A DNA stretch of 64,000 bases, from assembly GCF_021991635.1 (NCBI RefSeq), contig NZ_JAFFJA010000015.1:1-64000 (forward strand). Direction: 5' to 3'. Below are positions 26,697-35,362 of the stretch, piece after piece. The notes beneath the pieces are model-generated. The model ran no database searches. It saw only the letters and a list, made by a program, of their open reading frames with translations, and had not been told where the DNA came from. A program made the position numbers and the translations under genes. Each line of letters starts with the position of its first letter. Within the stretch, counting starts at the first letter, position 1. The DNA is from Tepidanaerobacter sp. GT38 (lineage in GTDB: Bacteria > Bacillota > Thermosediminibacteria > Thermosediminibacterales > Tepidanaerobacteraceae).

Positions 26697-27995
26697 CTAG
26701 CGTCCAGCTAGTTTTTGTAAATCGGTGTTCAGTTGTGAAAAGATATATACCGGTGCACAGCCGGGATAATAGGTTACATCCTTTGCCAGTTCCGCGGCTT
26801 TTCTAACATTTGCGGCTGAGGGGAAATACTCCCAACAATCTCCGCACACAAACAGGTGCTTATCCCTAGCAAATTCGGGATCAAAATCCGGCACGCCACC
26901 TGCTACAACCACCACTTCTCCTTGTTCTTTTATGAACTGGGTCATGCTTAAGCCGCTGTTCGCAAAGGAATCTAAGGCACCTCTCACGTTGACATAGCAG
27001 CCTGGGCAGGTCTGCTGTGCATAAACTGTAAAGCCCTTATACATGCCTACAGGGTTATCATTGGGCCGTTTGAATATCCTTCTGACCGAATCAGGAGACT
27101 CGCCTACTATTTCTATGTTGTTGAGGTCTATTTCACCAAGACCTTCTGTACCGGCACAGCGCACCGCCGGCACTTCCATGGGGTCAAAGCCCATGATATA
27201 GGAGGTTACCGCATCAGTAGCCACCATATCGTTACCTGCAATAATCAGATTCATCTCAACTGGAGTGCCCGCATGAGGTCCTTGTCCTTCCATGCCGATG
27301 ATGCCGTCAATTATAGTCAAATCAGCCTTTACTGCCCGGTACAAATCCGCGAACTTTTGACCTAAGTCTATGCGATGGGCCCCTTGCTGCTGCCCGCTTG
27401 GGTGAACATTTGGTATTATGCCGTTCCAGTTTTTAAGGGCTAATGTCACGGTACCAGCAAGATGCACCTTCATCTTAGGCAGGTTGATGATGACGTCCGC
27501 GTCCAGCACAGGTTTGAATATGGCAGCTTTCTTAAAGACTTTAGCCTCGGGAATGTCAACTTCCACGACTTCTGTTTCATCAAAGTATATTACCTTGTCA
27601 GCACCTCCCCTTCTTGCTGCTTCTTCCATGCCGGATGCTGCAAATGCAGGTTTCGCACGACCCACGTGAAGGCCAAGTGAAGGATTGTCTCCAACCCATA
27701 TCTCTCCGGCCTTGGAATTTTCTTTAAAGTACGCTACTACTGCCTCCACAACTCGCGGGTCAACTACTGCAAAGCTCTCCGGTGGTGCCTGAAATGCCAA
27801 GTTAGGCTTAATTAGAACCTTTTGACCGGGCTTTATAATGGCATCTGGTGATCCTATAGCGAGTTCTACAGCTTTTGCCACTGCTTCTTTGATTTTGGCG
27901 ATATCCGAATCTTTCCGAACAAACTTACCCGCCATAAACTCCGCATTACCCTCTGGGGGAGCGCATTTGACAATGGCTACTTTTGGCTTACTCAC
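26697..27995 (-). CDS. DUF362 domain protein with C-terminal cysteines
   Basis: A 432-residue protein of the DUF362 family (VLIKPNLAFQ, WVGDNPSLG, NLPKMKVHLAGTVTLALKNWNGIIP, TIIDGIIGMEGQGPHAGTPVEMNLIIAGND). Members are often fused to ferredoxin domains. Here no CxxCxxC ferredoxin is present, but the C-terminal third has CPGCY, VCGDCW and PGCAP, which could bind a metal or cluster. The biochemical role is unknown. The GTG at 27995 follows GGAGTGATACATA. Confidence 0.8.
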   Translation of the reverse strand: MSKPKVAIVKCAPPEGNAEFMAGKFVRKDSDIAKIKEAVAKAVELAIGSPDAIIKPGQKVLIKPNLAFQAPPESFAVVDPRVVEAVVAYFKENSKAGEIWVGDNPSLGLHVGRAKPAFAASGMEEAARRGGADKVIYFDETEVVEVDIPEAKVFKKAAIFKPVLDADVIINLPKMKVHLAGTVTLALKNWNGIIPNVHPSGQQQGAHRIDLGQKFADLYRAVKADLTIIDGIIGMEGQGPHAGTPVEMNLIIAGNDMVATDAVTSYIMGFDPMEVPAVRCAGTEGLGEIDLNNIEIVGESPDSVRRIFKRPNDNPVGMYKGFTVYAQQTCPGCYVNVRGALDSFANSGLSMTQFIKEQGEVVVVAGGVPDFDPEFARDKHLFVCGDCWEYFPSAANVRKAAELAKDVTYYPGCAPVYIFSQLNTDLQKLAGR

Positions 27996-28244
27996 TATGT
28001 ATCACTCCATTCTTTATATTTATTTTTTATAATGGACAAAGCAAAAAGCATTTTTGTCATTGCTTGTATATTATATTAAAGCTTAAACCGCATTTATGTC
28101 TTGCTTTTCTACAAGTTACAGAAAAATTTGCAGTTTATTTTAATGTTAGATATAATTTTGTGTCTTATTATAATTTTGTTTTATTTTATTATATACTTAT
28201 TATTCTTATTCTTCAACTGATAAATCTTGAGAAGCTCAAAATAG

Positions 28245-28265
28245 AAAAAGCCAGCACATGCTGGC
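28245..28265 (-). terminator. Terminator of the citrate/2-oxoglutarate operon
   Basis: A GCCAGCA/TGCTGGC stem (28250-28256 with 28259-28265) is followed by a T5 run on the minus strand, 22 bp after the isocitrate dehydrogenase stop. Confidence 0.8.
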
Positions 28266-28286
28266 AATATAAGGTGAGGAAGGAGA

Positions 28287-29285
28287 TTATGATATTAAGT
28301 TACAAAGCTCCTTTGTCATCTCATGGGTAGTGCTGCAGCCGCCAAGATCCGGAGTAAGGCATCTTCCCTGCCGCAAAAGATTCTCTACTGCCTTCTGTAT
28401 TGATTTTGCAGCTTCCAGCTCACCTAAATGTTTTAGCATTTCTACAGCAGATAATGTCAAAGCTAAGGGATTTGCTATGTTTTTTCCCGCAATATCAGGA
28501 GCGCTGCCGTGAACTGCCTCAAAAATCGTATATTCTTCCCCTTTATTGATTCCCGGGACTATACCAAGGCCACCTACTAAGCCCGCACACAGGTCTGAGA
28601 TAATGTCACCGTACAGGTTTTCAGTAACAATAACATCAAATTTTGAAGGCTTTTGCACCAGCTGCATGCAGGCATTGTCAACTATGAGCTCGTCGTATTC
28701 CACCTCTTTATGCTCTTCTGCCACCTTGCGGGCTTCCTCCAAAAATAACCCATCGGCCTTTTTCATGATATTTGCTTTGTGAATGGCTGTAACCTTTTTC
28801 CGACCGTTTAACTTAGCATATTCGAAGGCGGCCTCTGCAATCCTTCTGCTTGCCTTGCGGGTAATCACCTTTACCGCTTCTACTCTGTCATTGTCAATGA
28901 CATTTTCAATGCCCGCATAAAGGTCTTCGGTGTTTTCTCTAAAAATGACGATGTCTACGTCTTTAAAAAGGCTGTTAACCCCGGGCAAGGTTTTTACAGG
29001 CCTGATGTTGGCATAAAGGTCAAAGGTCTGCCTAAGTGTGACATTGATACTCTTAAAGCCTCTGCCGATCTGAGTAGTGACGGGGCCTTTCAAGGCCACC
29101 TTGTTGGCTTTGATGCTCTCAATAACATGTTCCGGCAATGGACTTCCGTACTTTTCAAGGGCATTTTGGCCTACCTGATGCTCATCCCAGCAGATTTTAA
29201 CACCTGCTGCGTCAATTACGGTCTTAACTGCATTAGTAATTTCCGGACCTATGCCATCGCCGGGAATCAAAGTTACTCTATGCAC
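28287..29285 (-). CDS. Isocitrate dehydrogenase, NAD-type (isocitrate/homoisocitrate family)
   Basis: A 332-residue beta-decarboxylating dehydrogenase converting isocitrate (or a homologue) to 2-oxoglutarate and CO2. It shows [39 protein letters not shown], the metal motif [13 protein letters not shown] and the cofactor loop [15 protein letters not shown], whose Asp-Ile fits NAD rather than NADP preference. Length fits the short IDH3/homoisocitrate type. GTG 29285 has GGAGGG upstream; it overlaps the aconitase 3' end by 8 nt, indicating coupling. Confidence 0.88.
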   Translation of the reverse strand: MHRVTLIPGDGIGPEITNAVKTVIDAAGVKICWDEHQVGQNALEKYGSPLPEHVIESIKANKVALKGPVTTQIGRGFKSINVTLRQTFDLYANIRPVKTLPGVNSLFKDVDIVIFRENTEDLYAGIENVIDNDRVEAVKVITRKASRRIAEAAFEYAKLNGRKKVTAIHKANIMKKADGLFLEEARKVAEEHKEVEYDELIVDNACMQLVQKPSKFDVIVTENLYGDIISDLCAGLVGGLGIVPGINKGEEYTIFEAVHGSAPDIAGKNIANPLALTLSAVEMLKHLGELEAAKSIQKAVENLLRQGRCLTPDLGGCSTTHEMTKELCNLIS

Positions 29286-31215
29286 TATAATTTTCCCTCC
29301 TGCTTTTCATATAGTTTATATATCCACCCCAGAGCAATATGTCTTTTTCTCTTTCGGTAACCTCTAAAATCAATTGGATTCCTTCACCGCTATTTTTATT
29401 TATTGCAGAGATTTTATTACCGGACTTTATCTGCTCTTTAATATCTTTGATTTGGATTTCATCAAGGACGTTTATTTTGAGAAAATCCTCCGGATTTGCA
29501 AAAACCAATGGCAAAATACCGCTGTTTATGAGATTTGCCTTGTGGATTCGTGCAAAAGATTTTGCGATAACTGCCTTTATCCCAAGATAAAGGGGCACCA
29601 GTGCTGCATGTTCTCTGCTGGAACCTTGCCCGTAGTTTTCACCGGCTACGATAAACCCTCCGCCGTTTTCCCTGCAGTTTTTAGGAAAGTCCGGATCCAC
29701 ACCGGAAAAGCAGTACTCCGAAAGATAGGGTATATTAGACCTGTAGGGAAGCAGTTTTGCACCAGAAGGCATTATGTGATCGGTAGTTATGTTGTCCCCT
29801 ACTTTTAAAACTACCTTCCGCGTTAGACTATCCTTAAGCGGCATATTTACCGGGAAAGGCTTTATGTTGGGCCCTTTTATAACGCGTTCCGTTTTGTTGT
29901 CCTCAGGTTTTAAAATCATATTGTCATTTATATATGAAATCTCATCTACTTCTGCAAATATCTCCGGTTCAAGCTGGGATGGGTCCGTAATCTTTCCGTA
30001 AATGGCAGATATGGCAGCAGTTTCCGGACTTACAAGATACACTTTAGCCGATTTTGTGCCGCACCTTCCCTCAAAATTTCTGTTAAAGGTGCGCAGGGAT
30101 ACCCCATCGGTTTCTGGCGCCTGCCCCATTCCGATACAGGGCCCACAGCCGCACTCTAGAATCCTTGCCCCGCATTCGATTAAGTCCTTTAATGCACCTG
30201 ACATGGAAAGTTTGGTGAGTACTTGTTTGGAGCCCGGTGAAATGACTAAGCTTACATCGGGGTGGACCTTTTTGCCCTTAAGTATCCGGGCCGCCATCAC
30301 CAAATCCTTGTAAGAAGAGTTGGTGCAGCTGCCGATAGCCACCTGAGTGATCCTGGTGCCTTCTAATTCGCTTACGGGTTTGACATTGTCCGGACTGTGG
30401 GGGCAGGCTGCCATGGGAACTATTTTTGAAAGATCAACTGTTAATACCTCATCGTATGCAGCACCTTCATCAGGATAAAGCTCTACAAAATCTTCTTCCC
30501 GCCCTTGAAGCTTTAAAAACTCCAGCGTCTTCTCATCTGAGGGAAAAATAGATGTAGTTGCTCCCAGCTCTGCTCCCATGTTGGCAATGGTCGCCCGCTC
30601 CGGCACTGACAGATGCTTTACTCCGTCACCAGTGTATTCAAAGACCTTCCCAACTCCGCCTTTTACCGTAAGTTTTCCCAAGATATAAAGGATTACATCC
30701 TTGGCAGTAGCCGGAGGCCTGAGTTTCCCCTGGAGCACTATATTGCACACCTTCGGCATGGTCATGGAATAAGTGCCATTGGCCATAGCTACTGCCACAT
30801 CCAATCCCCCGGCACCTATGGCTAGACTGCCGATACCTCCAGCAGTAGGCGTATGGCTGTCAGAGCCAAGCAGTGTCCAACCGGGTTTAGCAAAACGCTC
30901 TAAATGCACCTGGTGGCATATGCCGTTGCCGGGCCTTGAAAAGTGTATACCGTATTTGCCCGCAACAGTCTTTATATATAAATGGTCATCAGCGTTTTCA
31001 AAACCTGTTTGAAGCATGTTGTGGTCTACATAAGCCACAGAAAGCTTCGTCTTTACTTTTTCAATTTCCATGGCCTCAAGTTGCAAATAGACCATGGTGC
31101 CTGTGGAATCCTGAGTCAAGGTGGAATCAACTCTTATCTCGATTTGTTTTCCTGCTTCCAAAGAGCCTGATATAAGATGTTCTTTAATGATTTTTTGCGT
31201 TAAATTTAGTCCCAA
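29278..31215 (-). CDS. Aconitate hydratase
   Basis: A 645-residue [4Fe-4S] aconitase isomerising citrate to isocitrate. Cluster ligands are in CTNSSYKD and CGCGPCIG; other family motifs are SDSHTPTAGGIGSLAIGAGGLD, the swivel-domain DNITTDHIMPSG and NYGQGSSREHAALVP. It is the shorter single-chain type related to mitochondrial aconitase and homoaconitase. The start is TTG 31215 behind AGGGGGC. It is the middle gene of a three-gene operon. Confidence 0.92.
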   Translation of the reverse strand: MGLNLTQKIIKEHLISGSLEAGKQIEIRVDSTLTQDSTGTMVYLQLEAMEIEKVKTKLSVAYVDHNMLQTGFENADDHLYIKTVAGKYGIHFSRPGNGICHQVHLERFAKPGWTLLGSDSHTPTAGGIGSLAIGAGGLDVAVAMANGTYSMTMPKVCNIVLQGKLRPPATAKDVILYILGKLTVKGGVGKVFEYTGDGVKHLSVPERATIANMGAELGATTSIFPSDEKTLEFLKLQGREEDFVELYPDEGAAYDEVLTVDLSKIVPMAACPHSPDNVKPVSELEGTRITQVAIGSCTNSSYKDLVMAARILKGKKVHPDVSLVISPGSKQVLTKLSMSGALKDLIECGARILECGCGPCIGMGQAPETDGVSLRTFNRNFEGRCGTKSAKVYLVSPETAAISAIYGKITDPSQLEPEIFAEVDEISYINDNMILKPEDNKTERVIKGPNIKPFPVNMPLKDSLTRKVVLKVGDNITTDHIMPSGAKLLPYRSNIPYLSEYCFSGVDPDFPKNCRENGGGFIVAGENYGQGSSREHAALVPLYLGIKAVIAKSFARIHKANLINSGILPLVFANPEDFLKINVLDEIQIKDIKEQIKSGNKISAINKNSGEGIQLILEVTEREKDILLWGGYINYMKSRRENYSA

Positions 31216-31226
31216 CTTAATGCCCC

Positions 31227-32378
31227 CTAAACTACATGTTTCATATCTTTGTTTACATGTTCATAGTACAGATTTAAAAGCTCTATATCATTTAAAGGCC
31301 GCTTAAGTTCAACAGCGGTCTTGCGAACACTTTCAAGTATTTCTCTTGCCAGATTATCATCAATAAAAATGTTATGCTCTTCTAACTTCTTTTTGATGCC
31401 TGCTGTGCCAGAATGTTTACCTACCACAAAGCGCCGCTTCAAGCCAACGTCTTCAGGATCAAACACCTCATAAGTCCTGGGATTTTTCAATGCGCCATCT
31501 GCATGGATTCCCGATTCGTGGGTAAAGACACTTGTGCCAACAATGGCTTTCCAAGATGGCAAAATCCGATTCGAAGCTTTCGACACATATTCGCAAAGTT
31601 CCCGAAGTTTTTGAGTCTTTTGCTCCATGTCGAAATTTAGCAGATATTTTAAAGCCATGATTACTTCTTCTAAAGCTGCATTGCCTGCCCGCTCACCAAG
31701 GCCATTTACGGTAACTCCCACATGGGTAGCCCCGGCATATACGCCAGCAATGGCATTGGCAGTAGCCATACCGAAATCATTGTGGGTATGCATTTCGATA
31801 TCTATATCAACGGCTTTTCTTATTCTCTCTATCCTCTTGGAAATTTCCATAGGTGTCATTATGCCTACCGTATCACAGTACCGTATCCTATCGGCACCGG
31901 CTTCCTTTGCCGCTTTTATGAACTGAATTAAAAACTCCTCATCGCTGCGGCTGGCATCTTCCGCATTAGCAGATACGTAGACGCCTTCTTTTTTGGCATA
32001 CTCTACAGCTTTTACCATCCGCTCCAAAACTTCTTCCCTGGTAGAGTTCAGTTTATCCCTAATATGCATATCAGACGTAGCTATAGAAATGGCCACTGCG
32101 CCTACTCCGCACCGCAGTGATTCTTGTATGTCTGAAATTACCGCTCTGTTCCAGGCCATTACTCTAGCCCTTAAGCCAAGCTTTGCTATAGCAGCAATGG
32201 TCTTTTTCTCGTCTCCACCCATAACGGGAATCCCGGCCTCAATCTCATCTACACCTATCTCATCCAGCATCCGGGCTATCTGGATTTTCTCTCGATTGGC
32301 AAAAACTACGCCTGCAGTCTGCTCCCCGTCCCTTAATGTTGTATCGACAAGGTATATTTTTTGATTTCCCGTTTTCAT
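31227..32378 (-). CDS. Homocitrate synthase/NifV-like enzyme, candidate Re-citrate synthase
   Basis: A 383-residue member of the isopropylmalate/homocitrate synthase family condensing acetyl-CoA with a 2-oxoacid. Motifs are VDTTLRDGEQTAGVVF, ANAEDASRSD, RYCDTVGIMTP, the metal site EMHTHNDFGMATANA and VNGLGERAGNA, then THESGIHADG. It lacks the C-terminal leucine regulatory domain. No nif genes are visible, and the partners are aconitase and isocitrate dehydrogenase, so an (R)-citrate synthase role feeding glutamate synthesis is a good inference; the aminoadipate route is the alternative. I start it at ATG 32378, behind AGGAGGAAG. Confidence 0.82.
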   Translation of the reverse strand: MKTGNQKIYLVDTTLRDGEQTAGVVFANREKIQIARMLDEIGVDEIEAGIPVMGGDEKKTIAAIAKLGLRARVMAWNRAVISDIQESLRCGVGAVAISIATSDMHIRDKLNSTREEVLERMVKAVEYAKKEGVYVSANAEDASRSDEEFLIQFIKAAKEAGADRIRYCDTVGIMTPMEISKRIERIRKAVDIDIEMHTHNDFGMATANAIAGVYAGATHVGVTVNGLGERAGNAALEEVIMALKYLLNFDMEQKTQKLRELCEYVSKASNRILPSWKAIVGTSVFTHESGIHADGALKNPRTYEVFDPEDVGLKRRFVVGKHSGTAGIKKKLEEHNIFIDDNLAREILESVRKTAVELKRPLNDIELLNLYYEHVNKDMKHVV

Positions 32379-32402
32379 AAAACTTCCTCCTCTTGATTTC
32401 AT

Positions 32403-32446
32403 GTATAATTGTATACAATTATACAAGTGGATTTGGATTTCGTCAA
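32403..32446 (-). promoter_or_regulatory. Sigma-A promoter with overlapping 22-bp palindromic operator
   Basis: On the minus strand, TTGACG (32446-32441), a 17-nt spacer and TATAAT (32423-32418) form a near-consensus promoter. A perfect 22-bp palindrome with core TTGTATACAA (32403-32424) covers the -10 and the predicted start site. The core resembles GntR/FadR-type operators. Confidence 0.75.
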
Positions 32447-32474
32447 GAGGTTTTTTAAATTTGAAACGGTATTT

Positions 32475-32700
32475 ATGGATAAAATAATAGACAATAAAAA
32501 CCAGGGGCTAAAATTAATGAGTGAATTGAGGAATCAAACAGAAACAACATTGGATGCAATTGCAGAGATAGATAAAATGGTTAATGAAACCAGTGATAAT
32601 ACAAATAAAATAGTTTTGGCAGTTGAAACTATAAAACAAATAGCTACTCAAACTAATCTACTAGCTTTAAATGCAGCCATAGTGGCATCTAGGGGTGAAC
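32475..32700 (+). pseudogene. Fragment of a methyl-accepting chemotaxis protein
   Basis: The frame encodes a coiled coil ending in IKQIATQTNLLALNAAI, the conserved hairpin of the MCP signalling domain. After NAAI the usual EAARAGEAGRGFAVVA is replaced by VASRGEPGEPGG and the frame runs into a GGGGACTGTCCC repeat. No sensor, membrane or HAMP part is upstream, so it is a remnant about 75 residues long cut at both ends. Confidence 0.7.
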
Positions 32701-32705
32701 CAGGT

Positions 32706-32729
32706 GAACCAGGGGGACTGTCCCTGCGG
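32706..32729 (+). repeat. Short REP-like palindrome, copy 1
   Basis: GAACCA followed by a degenerate GGGGACTGTCCC palindrome and GCGG. It terminates the chemotaxis-receptor fragment. Confidence 0.65.
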
Positions 32730-32789
32730 TCACGCCGACGTCACGTCCGTCCATGAATTAGGAATAGATTTCAACAACTTAAAGCGCCT

Positions 32790-32815
32790 GAACCAAGGGG
32801 ACTGTCCCCGCGGAC
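32790..32815 (+). repeat. Short REP-like palindrome, copy 2
   Basis: GAACCA, one base, the exact palindrome GGGGACTGTCCCC (32797-32809), then GCGGAC. It has the same flanks as copies 1 and 3. Confidence 0.75.
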
Positions 32816-32819
32816 TGCG

Positions 32820-32845
32820 TTCTCTCGATTAGCAAAAACTACACC
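32820..32845 (-). repeat. 26-bp echo of the citrate-synthase-like gene
   Basis: 24 of 26 bases equal 32287-32312, the part of the NifV-like gene encoding GVVFANRE. The reading frame of that peptide is kept on the minus strand. It lies at the 3' side of the intron fragment. Confidence 0.7.
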
Positions 32846-33317
32846 CATGTATATGGATTGGCTGCTCTACGTGAGTCTCTAGATTTACCTCGTCATTTTC
32901 ACTAACCGTCAAGTCCTTCCCTAGCCTATCCTTTCGGTAGGTTCAATCGGTAATATAACTTGAACTGACTTCTGAATGTTCACTATACCTTTCGATATAG
33001 GTTACTCAAGGAGGAAGTCCATCCTCTACTTGAGCATACCATTCAGACCTCCCCGGATAAGAGCGATAACATTCATCTCATATATCTGCCAGATTTACTG
33101 TATGGGGTTCGGGCAGTGTTGGACTTTGTTTTGATTGGCAAACTCGTCCGACCCAAGTCAGCCTCTTATCTGGTTCTTGTTCACCAGACCGAGATTTTGC
33201 CTCCGGCTTCCTTCAGATTCCACGTCACAGTGGACACCCTTGCCTTTGGCTAGTGGTTCCCACTACCAAGCCCACAGCGGACTTTCACCGCCAAGTTATC
33301 GCCCATGCCGGGCACAC
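32846..33317 (-). mobile_element. Group II intron, 5' fragment without its reverse transcriptase
   Basis: Reading the minus strand from 33317, the sequence opens GTGTGCCCGGCATGGG and continues with domain I hallmarks: GGAATCTGAAGGAAGCCGG, GAACAAGAACC, GGACGAGTTTGCC, CAAAACAAAGTCC and CCGGGGAGGTCTG, then GAAGTCAG as at the start of domain IV. No reverse-transcriptase frame and no domain V/VI follow. The element is a dead 5' remnant of about 470 bp. It begins 8 bp past a terminator hairpin. Confidence 0.85.
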
Positions 33318-33324
33318 CAAAAAT

Positions 33325-33368
33325 AAAGGCTGTTCTTCTTTCGCAAATTGAAAGAGAACAGCCTTTTT
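33325..33368. terminator. Terminator hairpin next to the intron
   Basis: A long stem AAAGGCTGTTCT.../...AGAACAGCCTTT (33325-33342 with 33350-33367) has T-runs on both strands. It ends the small membrane gene at 33426 and abuts the intron 5' end. Confidence 0.85.
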
Positions 33369-33425
33369 ATATTCAGCAAAAGCTGTAAATTTTTACTCTC
33401 TTACTCTCTTAAACTAAAACTGTTT

Positions 33426-33680
33426 TTAATTAATCCACTTCATAAATAACACTGTTGAGAAAATTAAAGACAATACAATCAAAGACACCCCTATTATCAC
33501 CGGTGTATAAGTACAAGCTATAATCATTTCTCCGGATGTTATCCAACCACTGGCTCCTATTGGTCTTGAAAGGGTAGCTGCTATATCATGCCCCTTAGAA
33601 AAACCTAAATATACCATTAGACTACCACCTAAAAATAATAAAAAAGTTAATATAATTCCCTGTTTGAATTTTGAAGTCAT
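33426..33680 (-). CDS. Small two-helix membrane protein, unrecognised
   Basis: An 84-residue protein with two clear hydrophobic helices (about 9-27 and 55-79). I do not recognise a family. The ATG at 33680 has a GGGGATTAG site and a terminator follows the stop, which argue for a real gene. It sits between the intron remnant and the third REP-like palindrome, in a low-conservation stretch. Confidence 0.5.
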   Translation of the reverse strand: MTSKFKQGIILTFLLFLGGSLMVYLGFSKGHDIAATLSRPIGASGWITSGEMIIACTYTPVIIGVSLIVLSLIFSTVLFMKWIN

Positions 33681-33870
33681 CTACTAATCCCCTTTACAAA
33701 TTTATATTTGTTACATACCAGCTTGCTTTTTATTTAATTATATAGTTCTGGATGAATTTGCCTTACCTTTTTCAATTTCAAATAATTATCAATTATAATT
33801 ACCTTTCCCAACCTTCAAGCAGTCAATTTCTCCAGACTTTGGATGCACTTGAATGTAATATTTTTCACCA

Positions 33871-33896
33871 GAACCATGGGGACTGTCCCCGTGGAC
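33871..33896 (+). repeat. Short REP-like palindrome, copy 3
   Basis: GAACCA, one base, GGGGACTGTCCCC (33878-33890), GTGGAC. It lies 3 bp from the stop of the SEC-C gene and could also act as its transcript end. Confidence 0.75.
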
Positions 33897-33898
33897 AT

Positions 33899-35188
33899 CT
33901 ATGGAATCGCCTCGTTTTCTATTTCGTTGTAAATACCCTTTAAATAATCGGTCTCTTTTTTTAACCCTTTGGACTCCAAGTATGAAACGTATTGTTTAAA
34001 AATTTCTGGCTTAACGATATCATCAATGCTTTTAACTGTAATCCCGCTGTCATCCAGCGGCTGCGGCAGCTTGCTGAGATACCCGTGCAAAGAATTGAAA
34101 AAAATGTTTTTCATCACAAAAAACTGTTCGGAGTTAAATAAGGAAAAAAAGTCTAAGACTTTGGATAGTTTGGCCTTTAAGGTTTCATCATCCGTATTTT
34201 CCTTCGCTTCTGCCAGTGTATTATGTATGCAGTCATAAACCTTTTCGAAAATAACCTCTTCCTGCAGGAATTCATCTACAGTATCTAAAAAATAGTTTGA
34301 AAAATTATCGCTATTGCCCAAAACATTTATAACATCTCCAAACATCTTTACAATTGCAGCAAAGAGCTTTAAATAAAATGCATATATGATATAGAATGGG
34401 AATTTAAAACTGATTTTGCCGTCCATTATATCATTCAAATCATCTTGCACATCCCGAATCGCCCTGGCACTCAAATATTCCTCAAACACTGGATATTCGG
34501 CATTTATTCTGAAAAACTCATCCATTTCATCCTGATTCAATTCCTTTTTTCTATCAAATATTTTCTCCAGTTTCTCCTTAGCTTCGTCAATTTCCTTTAA
34601 ACTAACATTCAGAATAGGAAGCATAAATCCGCGGGCAAAGCCGGCTAGTAGCCCCAATGAAATCCAGTGAAATATTATTTTGATTTCTTCGTCGGTATAA
34701 TTATCCGTCTGTAAAGAGTATGCAATATCGATCAGAAACTCCTCGACGTTTAGGCTATCTAAAATTTCAGTTACTACTTCTTCCATCTCATCATCTGCAG
34801 CAGTATCAATTTCTCCAAGCAGAAAGCCTGGAATTCTTACGCTTTTCATTTTAGGCTTGTCACTCAAAATTTTTTCAACGGTTTCCATAAGTTCCTCATC
34901 ACTGCCTATAAGACCCTGTTCCTCCTCATCCCATGCCTGCAGAATTATGCGAGACAGTCTTTCAATATCTGCTTTGGCTTCATCCACATTTAACTTAATA
35001 CCGAACATTATGCTGACAATCCGCAAAAATTCCCTGCCTTCTGTGGTAACGCTCACTTCCTCATCAATGGCTTTCAAAATACTTGTCTGAATTTTTTCCA
35101 CCCTTGATAGACAGCATTTCTTATATTTCTTGCCGCTTCCACACACACATTCATCGTTTCGCTCAACATCGAAAATCTCAGATGGCAT
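33899..35188 (-). CDS. SEC-C motif protein of unknown function
   Basis: A 429-residue, acidic, largely helical protein. The N terminus holds a SEC-C zinc motif (NDECVCGSGKKYKKCC, about residues 11-26), as in the SecA C terminus, which binds zinc and can contact SecB or ribosomes. The remaining 390 residues match no family I know. ATG 35188 follows GGAGGTTGACAA. It is flanked by two REP-like palindromes and appears monocistronic. Confidence 0.7.
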   Translation of the reverse strand: MPSEIFDVERNDECVCGSGKKYKKCCLSRVEKIQTSILKAIDEEVSVTTEGREFLRIVSIMFGIKLNVDEAKADIERLSRIILQAWDEEEQGLIGSDEELMETVEKILSDKPKMKSVRIPGFLLGEIDTAADDEMEEVVTEILDSLNVEEFLIDIAYSLQTDNYTDEEIKIIFHWISLGLLAGFARGFMLPILNVSLKEIDEAKEKLEKIFDRKKELNQDEMDEFFRINAEYPVFEEYLSARAIRDVQDDLNDIMDGKISFKFPFYIIYAFYLKLFAAIVKMFGDVINVLGNSDNFSNYFLDTVDEFLQEEVIFEKVYDCIHNTLAEAKENTDDETLKAKLSKVLDFFSLFNSEQFFVMKNIFFNSLHGYLSKLPQPLDDSGITVKSIDDIVKPEIFKQYVSYLESKGLKKETDYLKGIYNEIENEAIP

Positions 35189-35296
35189 TTGTCAACCTCC
35201 ATATTTTAAATTTAAACACATTTCGTTTTTTATCATATCAATTATTTAGTCTCTCATAAACATGAATTAATTTTCTTCTTTTTCTCCGTCAACGTC

Positions 35297-35319
35297 TACC
35301 ACGGGGACAGTCCCCGTGG
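35297..35319 (-). repeat. Short REP-like palindrome, copy 4 (inverted)
   Basis: The palindrome CCACGGGGA-cag-TCCCCGTGG (35299-35319) is the reverse orientation of copies 1-3. It lies between the SEC-C gene and a small membrane gene. Confidence 0.72.
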
Positions 35320-35362
35320 ACATGCTTGGACAACCTCTCCCCTTGGACAAAAACCAAAAAGC

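Noticed and set aside
31227-32378. Reading the NifV-like gene as part of nitrogen fixation
   Set aside because: No nif, vnf or molybdenum genes are near and the operon partners are aconitase and isocitrate dehydrogenase.
32745-32795. Short protein-like stretch VHELGIDFNNLKRLNQ on the plus strand
   Set aside because: Only about 17 residues between two palindromes, no start or end, and not assignable to a family.
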